The translations under genes were made by a program, and so were the position numbers. This document shows, piece by piece, positions 8,101-16,570 of a DNA stretch of 64,000 bases. The stretch is from JBMOMT01 sp049324835 (GTDB taxonomy: Bacteria > Chloroflexota > Anaerolineae > CAYNKW01). The stretch lies in contig JBMOMT010000043.1 of assembly GCA_049324835.1 (NCBI GenBank), positions 186,001-250,000 of the forward strand. Reading direction: 5' to 3'. A model generated the notes under the pieces. It had not been told where the DNA came from. It saw only the letters and a list, made by a program, of their open reading frames with translations, and did no database searches. How positions within the stretch are numbered: the stretch's first letter is position 1; each line of letters starts with the position of its first letter.

Positions 8101-8938
8101 GCGTGTCTTTCTCAAACTCGGTGGTTCTCTCATCACCGATAAGACCCGGCAGCAGACGCCGCGCCTGGAAGTGATCCATCGCCTGGCAGGTGAAATTCGT
8201 CGGGCGTTGGATGCCCAGATCGGTCTACAACTGCTGCTGGGGCACGGCAGTGGCTCGTATGGCCATTTCGTGGGGCGGCGTTACCGCACCCGCGAGGGCA
8301 TCATCGGTGAGGAGAGCTGGCGCGGTTATGCCGAAACGGGCCTTGCGGCAGCCCGGCTCAGCCGTCTGGTGGTAGATGCGCTCGCTGAGGCCGGTGTGCC
8401 GGTGCTGGCGGTGCAGCCTTCTGCGTCGGCGCTCTGCCGCGATGGGGAACTCGAAGCTCTGGAAATGCGTCCTATCGTCACCGCTCTGGAAAACGGGTTG
8501 GTGCCACTGGTTCACGGCGACGTGGCTCTGGATGCGGTGCGCGGCTGTACGATCGTCTCTACCGAGGAGATTTTTGCATTTCTAGCGCAGCGATTGCGCC
8601 CGCAACGGATCGTGTTGGTCGGTGAGGTGGATGGGGTGTACGACCGCGACCCCCTGCAGGAGCCGGCGGCCCGCCATATTGCCGAGATTTCACCAGCCAA
8701 CTATGCTCAGGTGCAACGCTGGCTGGGCGGCTCGCACGGTGTCGATGTGACCGGCGGCATGTTGGCCAAAATCCAGGCGATGGTTGCACTCACCCGCCAG
8801 ATTCCTGGCCTGAAGGTGCAACTGGTCACGGGCCGGGAAGCGGGGCGTGTTTACCACTCACTTTTAGATGCTGGCGCAGGGCCGGGCACTATCATCCAAT
8901 GGCTACCGGCAGAGGGCAACGCCCCTGGCTCAGGGTGA
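8084..8938 (+). CDS. Isopentenyl phosphate kinase
   Basis: A 284-residue amino-acid-kinase-fold enzyme. Visible features are FLKLGGSLITDK at the N-terminus, the isopentenyl-phosphate-kinase motif LLGHGSGSYGHF with the phosphate-binding His, the nucleotide-site segment LVGEVDGVYDRDP and GVDVTGGMLAKI. It phosphorylates isopentenyl phosphate to isopentenyl diphosphate, the last step of the archaeal-type mevalonate route. The start is a TTG at 8084 inside the previous gene (17-base overlap); no later ATG precedes the conserved FLKLGGS, so the true start is close to this. The neighbours upstream are both AcnX subunits, making a compact isoprenoid operon. Confidence 0.9.
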   Translation: MSRSSERVFLKLGGSLITDKTRQQTPRLEVIHRLAGEIRRALDAQIGLQLLLGHGSGSYGHFVGRRYRTREGIIGEESWRGYAETGLAAARLSRLVVDALAEAGVPVLAVQPSASALCRDGELEALEMRPIVTALENGLVPLVHGDVALDAVRGCTIVSTEEIFAFLAQRLRPQRIVLVGEVDGVYDRDPLQEPAARHIAEISPANYAQVQRWLGGSHGVDVTGGMLAKIQAMVALTRQIPGLKVQLVTGREAGRVYHSLLDAGAGPGTIIQWLPAEGNAPGSG

Positions 8939-8977
8939 CGGTCGGCAAGTGGCGTTTGCGGCTGCTCTTGCCCTGTC

Positions 8978-9006
8978 TTGCCAGAAAGACTTCAAGAGAG
9001 TATAAT
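8978..9006 (+). promoter_or_regulatory. Promoter of site-2 protease gene
   Basis: TTGCCA (8978-8983), 17 bases, TATAAT (9001-9006). Transcription should begin near 9013, which rules out the upstream TTG at 9018 as a practical start for the protease. Confidence 0.65.
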
Positions 9007-9038
9007 TCGACGAACGTTTGATCGGAAAGGCAAAGGGT

Positions 9039-10328
9039 ATGTTACTGACATTTTTGGGCGTGGCGGTTGTTATCGGGCTGGTGCTGTTTGTGCACGAGCT
9101 GGGGCATTTCGTCGCCGCCAAGCGCTTTGGCATCGTCGTAGAAGAGTTCGGCTTTGGTTTTCCGCCGCGATTGGTGCGGTTTTGGCGAGATCGAGCCGCC
9201 ATCTATGTGGCCGGCCAAAAGCTGCTCATCGACCGCAAGGCGTCGATACCTGAAGGGCTGAAATCACAGTGTTCTGTGCGCTACCAGACCGCCGTTGACG
9301 CCAAAGGCCGGCTGCTCGTCGTTGATATCGAAGTGGTCGACCCTCAGGAGGCGCCCGATGCGGTCTATGTGGCCAAGTTCGACCCCGGCACCGAATACAC
9401 ACTCAACCTGATCCCGTTCCTGGCTTTTGTGCGTATGCTCGGCGAAGAAAATCCGCAGATGCCCGGCAGCCTGGCCAGCGCCTCCAAGCGAGCGCGTTTT
9501 GTGACGCTCTTTGGCGGCCCGGCGATGAATTTGCTGTTGGCGCTGGCGCTGTTTGTCGTTGCCTTTATGGTCGGCTGGCCAGAAGCGTCCGAGTTTGGTG
9601 TGTTAGTCGTCGACGTGGCCGCCGACTCGCCTGCCCAAAAAGTGGGCCTCCAGGTCAACGATGTCGTCGTCTCAATCGACGGCCATCCCGTTCAGACGGC
9701 TGAAGAACTCAAAGCCCTGACAGATGAACGGCTGGGGCAACTCATGACTCTGGAAGTCTTGCGCCAGGGCGAGCCTTTCCTGGTGAACCTCGTGCCTCGC
9801 GCCAACCCACCGGCCAACGAAGGAGCTATGGGAGTGTCTATCGTGGGTGAGTGGGTGACACAGATTGAACCGACGCGCTACCCATTGGGTCAGGCCATCG
9901 TGCGCGGATCCCTCGAAACGGTCGGCGCCATCGTCATGGTGGTAGAAGTGCCTGTTCAGATCCTCCGCGGACTGATCCCGGTAGAGCAGGCGCGGCCCAC
10001 GGGCATCGTCGGCATCGCCCGCATGACAGCCGACGCCGTCGAGCAGAGCGTGGATACCGGCTGGCTCTTTCCGGTGGTACAACTGGCAGCCATCATCAGC
10101 ATTGCCATTGGCCTCACCAACCTGTTACCCATCCCGGCCTTCGATGGCGGACGGCTGATGTTCGTGGTTTTGGAGGCCATTCGTGGCAAACGCGTTTCCC
10201 CTGAGCGCGAAGGGGCCATCCACTTTATTGGGCTGTCGGTGATGCTGGCACTCATGCTGGTCATTACCTACTATGATGTCACCGCCGATATACCCACCAT
10301 TGACTGGCAGAGTCTGCTGCCCAAATAG
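9039..10328 (+). CDS. RseP-like site-2 zinc metalloprotease
   Basis: A 429-residue intramembrane protease of the RseP/S2P family. The zinc motif HELGH is at residues 19-23 in the first helix. A PDZ domain lies around residues 185-265 (ADSPAQKVGLQVNDVVVSID). The third zinc ligand region, near residue 370, is NLLPIPAFDGGRLM. These proteases cleave membrane-bound anti-sigma factors or signal-peptide remnants. The N-terminal half carries an extra soluble stretch between the first helix and the PDZ, which is longer than in E. coli RseP. The ATG at 9039 is chosen because of the promoter position and the purine-rich AAAGGCAAAGGG before it. No sigma or anti-sigma gene is adjacent. Confidence 0.88.
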   Translation: MLLTFLGVAVVIGLVLFVHELGHFVAAKRFGIVVEEFGFGFPPRLVRFWRDRAAIYVAGQKLLIDRKASIPEGLKSQCSVRYQTAVDAKGRLLVVDIEVVDPQEAPDAVYVAKFDPGTEYTLNLIPFLAFVRMLGEENPQMPGSLASASKRARFVTLFGGPAMNLLLALALFVVAFMVGWPEASEFGVLVVDVAADSPAQKVGLQVNDVVVSIDGHPVQTAEELKALTDERLGQLMTLEVLRQGEPFLVNLVPRANPPANEGAMGVSIVGEWVTQIEPTRYPLGQAIVRGSLETVGAIVMVVEVPVQILRGLIPVEQARPTGIVGIARMTADAVEQSVDTGWLFPVVQLAAIISIAIGLTNLLPIPAFDGGRLMFVVLEAIRGKRVSPEREGAIHFIGLSVMLALMLVITYYDVTADIPTIDWQSLLPK

Positions 10329-10357
10329 CAGCACCTCGAGATGGAGCTTCAACCGAC

Positions 10358-11686
10358 GTGGAGAGCCAGAAGAAAAGCAGGCGATTGTGGCGGCGACTCT
10401 GGCTGCATCTGGCATGGATGACAGTTTGTTTCTTGTTGCTTGCTGCCTGCGATTTGTTTGCCACCCCCACGCCTTTGCCCCGGGGTCACGACGCCGAAGT
10501 CGAGCTGCTCGAAGGCCGGGCATGGGCCAGGCCGGCTAGCGGTGCAGGATGGACCGAGTTCCACGGTCGTTTTTCGCTGCTGTTTGGGGATCAGATTCAG
10601 GCGCCGCCGGAAGAACCCTCGCCGGCGACGTTCCGACTAACCGACGGCTCTACGTTGCGGATCGAGCCCGGCTCGGTGGTGCAACTGGTGCAATCTACCC
10701 CTCCAGAAACACTACCCACCTTTCGCCTTACCCAGGGCCGTGCGACCGTGCAGGTTGCCTCAGCGCCGCCGCTGTTCGAAGTCTATGTTGCGGTCACGGA
10801 ATCCTTCACTTTCGAGTTTCTCAGCCTGACCGTCAGTGAGGCGCTGCCCGGCACGTCGTTCGAGCTATGGCTCGACGGCACCAAGGCCCAGGTGGCTGTG
10901 GGCCAGACCGGCTCTGTGCGGGTGAGTAACGGGCAGAACCAGACCGTTCTGCAGCCCGAATGGCTGGCCTGGGCCGATCTCGACGCCGAGATTCACGTCG
11001 TCAAACCGCAGCCCACGGCCACACCAACTCCCACGCCATCTCTCACGCCCACTGCCAGCCCCAGCCCCACAGTCACACCGACTCCTGCCGTCACCGCCAC
11101 ACCAACACCGACGCCGACAGCCACCGCCACGCCCACCGTCGATGTCACGGTCACACCCACAGCCACACCCACGACGAGAACGGTTATCGGCACGCCAGGC
11201 GCCTCCGTGACACCTACCGTCAAGCCGACCGTGGCGCTGCCGCTGGTGTACGGGTCGCCATTGCTGCTGGAACCGCCTTCGAACAAAGTGGTGGGCATTG
11301 ACCAGCAACAGACAGTCACACTTTCCTGGCTGCCACGCGATCAACTGACCGCAGAGCACTGGTACGAGGTGCAACTGTGGCGCAAGGACGAGGAGCCTGC
11401 GGGGCGTTATTGGACCAAGGAAAACTGGTGGGACGTGGGACCAGAGTATTATCCCGGCGATTATTCCTGGCGTGTGGTGATCGTTCAGGGCAAGGGTGAT
11501 GACGTGATCGGGCCGGTCAGCCCACCCAGCGAGATACGCACCTTCCAATGGGTGGCCGTGGGGCCAACATCTGTTCCGGTGGCCACGCCAACCCCGCGCC
11601 CACCCAACACCCCAACGTTTACGCCTGTGCCAACCTCCACACCCGCGCCGACGGCAACCAATACGCCGCGACCGGTCGGCGGATGA
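10358..11686 (+). CDS. FecR-domain lipoprotein with Pro/Thr linker
   Basis: A 442-residue predicted lipoprotein. An arginine-rich n-region and hydrophobic stretch end in a lipobox (LLLAAC, Cys31). Residues about 45-200 resemble a FecR-type domain (LTDGSTLRIEPGSVVQLV), which in other proteins senses or binds cell-wall or extracellular ligands. A long Pro/Thr/Ser linker (about 225-290) follows, then a beta-rich domain with YEVQLWRKDEEPAG and SWRVVIVQGKG, then a second Pro/Thr tail. The start is GTG at 10358; no upstream ATG fits. It lies 29 bases after the protease gene and may share its transcript. The function is unknown. Confidence 0.7.
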   Translation: MESQKKSRRLWRRLWLHLAWMTVCFLLLAACDLFATPTPLPRGHDAEVELLEGRAWARPASGAGWTEFHGRFSLLFGDQIQAPPEEPSPATFRLTDGSTLRIEPGSVVQLVQSTPPETLPTFRLTQGRATVQVASAPPLFEVYVAVTESFTFEFLSLTVSEALPGTSFELWLDGTKAQVAVGQTGSVRVSNGQNQTVLQPEWLAWADLDAEIHVVKPQPTATPTPTPSLTPTASPSPTVTPTPAVTATPTPTPTATATPTVDVTVTPTATPTTRTVIGTPGASVTPTVKPTVALPLVYGSPLLLEPPSNKVVGIDQQQTVTLSWLPRDQLTAEHWYEVQLWRKDEEPAGRYWTKENWWDVGPEYYPGDYSWRVVIVQGKGDDVIGPVSPPSEIRTFQWVAVGPTSVPVATPTPRPPNTPTFTPVPTSTPAPTATNTPRPVGG

Positions 11687-11713
11687 ATCTCGGACAGCAT
11701 CCCAGAAGACGAG

Positions 11714-11758
11714 ACTCAAACGAGCCCTGGCATAAACGCGCCCAGGGCTCGTTTGAGT
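11714..11758. terminator. Bidirectional terminator hairpin
   Basis: A perfect 17-base stem (ACTCAAACGAGCCCTGG and its complement) with an 11-base loop sits between two converging genes. It has no long T run on the plus side, so it may work mostly as an RNA-stabilising or weak bidirectional terminator. Confidence 0.6.
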
Positions 11759-11767
11759 TGGCGTGGC

Positions 11768-12925
11768 TCAGCTCCGAGTGACCAGGGCCTGGCGCATCCG
11801 GTTCAACGCCTCGACCAGGATAGATCGAGGGCAGGCAAAGTTCAGCCGCACAAAGCCTTCTCCGCCCTGGCCAAAGATGGCGCCATCGTTCATGGCCACC
11901 CGGGCCTGCCGCAAAAAGAACTCGTGCACGTTGCCCGGAATGCCCGCCTGACGGCAATCGAGCCAGGCCAGATAAGTGCCTTCGACAGGCCCGGCTTCCA
12001 CGCCGGGTAGATGTTGGCGCACATAGGCCAGGGTGAAATCGCGATTGGCTTCCAGATAACGCAACACCTCATCCAGCCAGGGCTGACCCTCACGATAGGC
12101 TGCCAGTGCGGCGACAAAACCCAACACGTTGATGCCCGGCACCAACCCCGCCTTGACTGTCTCCAGCCTCCGCCGCAGGTCGGCATCGGGCACGATGCCC
12201 ACAGAACACTTGAGGCCGGCGATGTTATACGTCTTGCTGGGCGCAATCAGTGTGATGGTGCGCCTGGCGATTTCAGGATCGAGCGCGGCGATGGGTGTGT
12301 GTTGGCTCTCGCTGAATATCAGGTCGCAGTGGATCTCGTCGGAGCAGATCAAGAGATCGTGTCGCAGGCATATCTCGGCCATGCGTGTCAATTCGTCGGG
12401 GCGGAAGACGCGGCCCACCGGGTTGTGCGGATTACACAGGATAAAAATGCGTGTACGATCCGTGATGGCCGCTTCAAAGGCGTCAAAGTCGATGGTGTAG
12501 CGACCATCGGCCTGGCGGGTCAGTTCCATCGCGTCGCAAGTTATACCCGCGTTGCCAGACGCGTAGAGAATGGGGTGATAGACGGGCGTCTGCACCAGCA
12601 TCCCATCGCCGGGTGAGGTCGCCGCCCGGCAGACGAGGTTGAACCCCACCACCACTCCTGGCACAAAAATCACTGCCTCTGGAGATACCTGCCAGTTGTA
12701 AAGGTTTGCCATTCGCTCCACCACGACCTGGCGCAATTCCTCAGGTGGCAGTCCATAACCAAAGACGCCGTGTTCCACCCGTTCGCGCAACGCCTGTAGC
12801 ACCGGCTGTGGCGAGATAAAATCCATGTCGGCCACCCACATGGGCAGCACGTCGGCATCGTACCAGCCCCACTTGGCGCTATCGGATGCCCGTCGGTCGA
12901 TGACCTGATCGAAATTGTAAACCAT
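11768..12925 (-). CDS. patB: MalY/PatB-family aminotransferase (probable cystathionine beta-lyase)
   Basis: A 385-residue PLP enzyme of fold type I. The N-terminus has the MalY/PatB hallmark WADMDF and the PLP Lys is in IAPSKTYNIAGLKCS. Other markers are NPHNPVGRVF and SDEIHCDLIF. Members cleave cystathionine to homocysteine, pyruvate and ammonia. I start at ATG 12925, which has a strong GAGGAGG site, instead of the longer frame start at 12985. It is a single gene, divergent from the MFS transporter with about 150 bases between them. Confidence 0.88.
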   Translation of the reverse strand: MVYNFDQVIDRRASDSAKWGWYDADVLPMWVADMDFISPQPVLQALRERVEHGVFGYGLPPEELRQVVVERMANLYNWQVSPEAVIFVPGVVVGFNLVCRAATSPGDGMLVQTPVYHPILYASGNAGITCDAMELTRQADGRYTIDFDAFEAAITDRTRIFILCNPHNPVGRVFRPDELTRMAEICLRHDLLICSDEIHCDLIFSESQHTPIAALDPEIARRTITLIAPSKTYNIAGLKCSVGIVPDADLRRRLETVKAGLVPGINVLGFVAALAAYREGQPWLDEVLRYLEANRDFTLAYVRQHLPGVEAGPVEGTYLAWLDCRQAGIPGNVHEFFLRQARVAMNDGAIFGQGGEGFVRLNFACPRSILVEALNRMRQALVTRS

Positions 12926-13009
12926 GACGTTACCCTCTACCTCCTCGTAGAACCTGAAATTTGGATGATGGCCGAATTTTACCACAGAGCCACATCTGAG
13001 ACAATCTCG

Positions 13010-13038
13010 TTGACCCTACAGGCATCCTGTGTTACAAT
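13010..13038 (+). promoter_or_regulatory. Promoter of MFS transporter gene
   Basis: TTGACC (13010-13015), 17 bases, TACAAT (13033-13038). Confidence 0.65.
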
Positions 13039-13076
13039 GGTCGACACCACAGCCCAAACTCTGAAGGAGACCGACA

Positions 13077-14294
13077 TTGACCCAAGTCAGAACAACCGGC
13101 CAGTCGATTGTGCCTTCTACCTCCAGGCTGGTCTTGCAGCTTGGCGCGGCGACAGCGGCTCGTATCTTTCTCAACACGGCTCGAAGGTTCGCCTATCCTT
13201 TTGCCTCGGTTCTGAGCCGTGGCCTGGGCGTGCCCCTCACGGCCGTGACGTCGCTTTTGGCAGCCAATCAGGTGACCGGTCTACTCAGCCCACTCTTTGG
13301 CCCGCTGAGCGATCGCTGGGGCTACCGTATCATGATGTTGGTCGGGCTGGTGATGCTCGCCGTGGGTATGCTGCTCGGCGGCTGGTTGGGGGTTTTCTGG
13401 GCCATGTTGCCGGCTCTCTTTTTGGCCGGACTGGGCAAGAGTATTTTCGATCCGGCGTTGCAGGCTTATACCGGCGAAAAAGTGCCCTACCACCGCCGAG
13501 GGTTGGCCATCGGTTTCATCGAGTTCTCGTGGGCCGGCAGCTCTCTGCTGGGCATCCCACTGATGGGCCTGCTCATCGACCGCCTGGGTTGGCGCTCTCC
13601 ATTTTTCGTGCTGGGGGGGTGTGGTCTGGTGAGCGCGTTTGTTCTGGGGTTGCTCATTCCCCAGGAGCGCAGCCGCCGCAACCTCTCTCGCCGGGTAAAC
13701 GGTTTCCGGCAGGCCTGGTTGTTGCTGCGGCAGGAGCGCCCCGCGCTGAGCGCGCTCGCATTTGGCTTTTTACTCAGCATCGCCAACGACAACCTGTTCG
13801 TCGTCTATGGCGCCTGGCTGGAGGAGAGTTTTGGCTTGAGCACGGTGGCTTTGGGCAGCGCTGCCCTGGCCATCGGCGCTGCCGAGTTGTTGGGCGAAGG
13901 GCTGACCGCTTCCGTCGCCGACCGGCTTGGCCTGAAACGCGCCGTCATCGCTGCGCTGACACTTTCAACGTTCAGTTACGCTCTGCTGCCCTGGGCGAGT
14001 CGCAACCTGCCGCTGGCTCTGACAGGCCTGTTTTTTACCTTTCTCACCTTCGAGTTTACCATCGTGACCGCCTTTTCCCTTTTCACCGAGCTCTTGCCAG
14101 GAGCCAGAGCCACCATGATGTCGGCCAGCACGGCCACCACCAGCCTGGGACGCGTCATCGGCGCCGTGATGGGCGGCGCCGTGTGGATGGCAGGCGGCCT
14201 GGTCGCCACCGGTTTCGTCTCTGCTGCTATCAGCGGATTGGCTCTGGCGGTCATCGCCTGGGGGCTGCGCGACTGGCGCGTGGCCGATCGTTGA
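13077..14294 (+). CDS. Major facilitator superfamily transporter
   Basis: A 405-residue membrane protein with about twelve hydrophobic helices. The MFS loop 2-3 signature is visible as GPLSDRWGYRIMM, and a related motif (ADRLGLKRAV) appears in the second half, consistent with two six-helix bundles. The substrate cannot be told; the sequence looks like a drug- or sugar-efflux type. The start is a TTG at 13077 with AAGGAGA upstream. A larger open frame over the same bases (12965-14419) is in another phase and lacks membrane helices, so it is a shadow. Confidence 0.82.
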   Translation: MTQVRTTGQSIVPSTSRLVLQLGAATAARIFLNTARRFAYPFASVLSRGLGVPLTAVTSLLAANQVTGLLSPLFGPLSDRWGYRIMMLVGLVMLAVGMLLGGWLGVFWAMLPALFLAGLGKSIFDPALQAYTGEKVPYHRRGLAIGFIEFSWAGSSLLGIPLMGLLIDRLGWRSPFFVLGGCGLVSAFVLGLLIPQERSRRNLSRRVNGFRQAWLLLRQERPALSALAFGFLLSIANDNLFVVYGAWLEESFGLSTVALGSAALAIGAAELLGEGLTASVADRLGLKRAVIAALTLSTFSYALLPWASRNLPLALTGLFFTFLTFEFTIVTAFSLFTELLPGARATMMSASTATTSLGRVIGAVMGGAVWMAGGLVATGFVSAAISGLALAVIAWGLRDWRVADR

Positions 14295-14300
14295 GCCAGA

Positions 14301-16373
14301 ATGGAAGAGCGAGTGAGCAAAACGCTGGTTATCGTCGAGTCTCCGGCCAAGGCCAAAACCATCGCTGGCATTTTGGGTCCAGGTTATCGTGTGCTGGCCT
14401 CGATGGGCCACATTCGTGACCTGCCGCCCAAGTCGTTGGGCGTCGATACGGACAAGGGCTTCCACCCGCGTTACGTCATCGCCCGCGGCAAACAGAAAAC
14501 GGTCAGTCGCCTCAAAGAAGCCGCCGCTGCCGCCGATGCCATCTACCTGGCCACCGATCTCGACCGTGAGGGTGAGGCCATTGCCTGGCACGTGCTCCAG
14601 GTGCTGCGCCTGCCCGGCAGCGTGTCGGTGCGGCGGGTCACGTTCCACGAAATCACCCGCCCGGCAGTGCAGGCGGCCTTCGATGAGGCCGGTTCACTCA
14701 ACATGGCCCTGGTGGAGGCCCAACAGACCCGCCGCATCCTGGATCGACTGGTGGGTTACACCATCAGCCCCTTACTCTGGAAACACGTCCGTGGCGCCAA
14801 AGGGCTCTCGGCCGGCCGGGTGCAGACCGCCGCCCTGCGGTTGGTCGTGGATCGTGAACGAGAGATAGAGGCATTTGTGGCGGTGGAATACTGGAGCATC
14901 GAGGCGTTGCTGGCCCAACGCCTCCCCGATCCCCTGCCCTTTTTGGCCCAACTGTGGCGCATCGATGGCAAACAGCCCGACCTCAAAAATCGCGACGATG
15001 CCCAGGCCATCGTCCAGGCGTTGGAGGGCGCGCTGTATTGGGTGGAAAAGGTGGAGCAGAAACGGCAGCAGCGCCGCCCCTGGCCGCCGTTTACCACCAG
15101 CACCTTGCAACAGGCGGCCGCCAAGTCGCTGGGCTTTGCCCCCAAACTCACGATGAAGATAGCCCAGCAGTTGTACGAGGGGGTGAACCTGGGCGCTGAA
15201 GGCCGCGTCGGTTTGATCACCTACATGCGCACCGATTCGACCCACGTGGCGCCAGAGGCCCAGCAAGCGGCGCGGGAATTGATTGAGCGATACTGGGGCG
15301 AGGCATATATGCCGCCCCAGCCACCCATCTACCAGACGCGGGTCAAATCGGCCCAGGAAGCGCACGAGGCCATCCGGCCTGCCGATCCACGGCGTGTGCC
15401 CAAACAGGTGCAGCCGTACCTCGACGAGGCCCAGCACCGGTTGTATACCCTGATCTGGCGGCGTTTTATCGCCAGCCAGATGACACCGGCTGTGTACGAG
15501 GTGACCACGGCCCTGATTCCCACCTCTCAAGGCAGCCAAAAAAACCGTTTGCCCTATCTGTTTCGCGCTCAGGGACGGGTGCTGGTTTTCGACGGCTTTC
15601 TCCGGGTTTACGAAGAACACATCGATGCCGGCGAGGAGAGTCAGAACGATCAGATGTTGCCGTCGCTGACGCCCGGCGAGGACCTGGATCTGCTGGAACT
15701 GATCCCCAGGCAACACTGGACCAAACCACCGCCGCGCTACACCGAGGCGTCGCTCATCAAAGAGTTGGAACGGCTTGGCATCGGTCGACCTTCGACCTTT
15801 GCCGCCATGGTGGCTCTCATCCAGGAGCGCGATTACGTGCGCCGGGAGCAACGCATCCTGTACCCCAATCCGCTGGGATTTACGGTGTGCGATCTGCTGC
15901 TGGCCGCTTTTCCAGACCTGTTCGATTATGGTTTTACCGCCAGCATGGAACAGCAGCTCGACGACATCGCCGGCGGTGAATTGGAGCGCCAGACCACATT
16001 GGCGCGATTCTGGGCCGATTTGAGCGCCGCCCTGGAGCGAGCGGCCAAAGAGATGCCCAGCGTCACCCTCAGCCGCGAAAAGGCGCCGCCCACAGGTGAG
16101 TTGTGCCCTCAATGCGGCAGCGCTCTGGTGCGGCGCAAGGGCAAACGCGGTTATTTCATCGGCTGCTCTGGCTACCCCAAGTGCACCTACATCAAGCCAC
16201 AGGCCAATCGAGCCGTGGGTCGAAAATGCCCGCAGTGCGGTGGTGATCTGGTGCAACGTAGCGGCAAATACGGGCCGTTCATCGGCTGCGCCAATTACCC
16301 CGCCTGCAAGTATGTCGAAAAGATTTCCCCAACCCGGGAACCCTCCCCGAAAAACCCGGATGCGTTGGCCTGA
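14301..16373 (+). CDS. topA: DNA topoisomerase I
   Basis: A 690-residue type IA topoisomerase that relaxes negatively supercoiled DNA. The Toprim start LVIVESPAKAKTI is at the N-terminus and the acidic triad is in ATDLDREGEAIAWH. The catalytic Tyr is in GLITYMRTDSTHV. Two C-terminal four-cysteine zinc ribbons follow (CPQCGSALVRRKG...CSGYPKC and CPQCGGDLVQRSG...CANYPACK), fewer than the three in E. coli. The start could be ATG 14301 or GTG 14313; homologues usually begin at SKTLVIVES. The gene lies 6 bases after the MFS gene. Confidence 0.95.
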   Translation: MEERVSKTLVIVESPAKAKTIAGILGPGYRVLASMGHIRDLPPKSLGVDTDKGFHPRYVIARGKQKTVSRLKEAAAAADAIYLATDLDREGEAIAWHVLQVLRLPGSVSVRRVTFHEITRPAVQAAFDEAGSLNMALVEAQQTRRILDRLVGYTISPLLWKHVRGAKGLSAGRVQTAALRLVVDREREIEAFVAVEYWSIEALLAQRLPDPLPFLAQLWRIDGKQPDLKNRDDAQAIVQALEGALYWVEKVEQKRQQRRPWPPFTTSTLQQAAAKSLGFAPKLTMKIAQQLYEGVNLGAEGRVGLITYMRTDSTHVAPEAQQAARELIERYWGEAYMPPQPPIYQTRVKSAQEAHEAIRPADPRRVPKQVQPYLDEAQHRLYTLIWRRFIASQMTPAVYEVTTALIPTSQGSQKNRLPYLFRAQGRVLVFDGFLRVYEEHIDAGEESQNDQMLPSLTPGEDLDLLELIPRQHWTKPPPRYTEASLIKELERLGIGRPSTFAAMVALIQERDYVRREQRILYPNPLGFTVCDLLLAAFPDLFDYGFTASMEQQLDDIAGGELERQTTLARFWADLSAALERAAKEMPSVTLSREKAPPTGELCPQCGSALVRRKGKRGYFIGCSGYPKCTYIKPQANRAVGRKCPQCGGDLVQRSGKYGPFIGCANYPACKYVEKISPTREPSPKNPDALA

Positions 16374-16570
16374 ATGGCCTGACCCTCTCTGCCTTCCCGT
16401 CAGAAAACTCACGCCAATTTTACGCAAGATTTATGTCCCCTTTACGCACAAGGTGTCAGAAAAAGGGTATAATGTAGTGGGCGCAAATCTGTTTTTGAAT
16501 CGTGAGAACCAGAGGCGCCATCCTACCAGATGCCGGGCAAGATCTGAAACGTCAGCCGTTGGGAGGGGTC

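Noticed and set aside
11010..11230. A tandem DNA repeat or CRISPR-like array
   Set aside because: The repetitive look comes from codons for Pro and Thr in a protein linker; units vary and there are no spacers.
12965..14419. A 484-codon plus-strand frame covering the MFS transporter region
   Set aside because: The alternative frame (13077-14294) gives twelve membrane helices and MFS motifs; the longer one has no hydrophobic pattern.
14772..16427. A 551-codon open frame on the minus strand opposite topA
   Set aside because: topA on the plus strand is unmistakable; the antisense frame has no domain and reflects GC-rich third positions.
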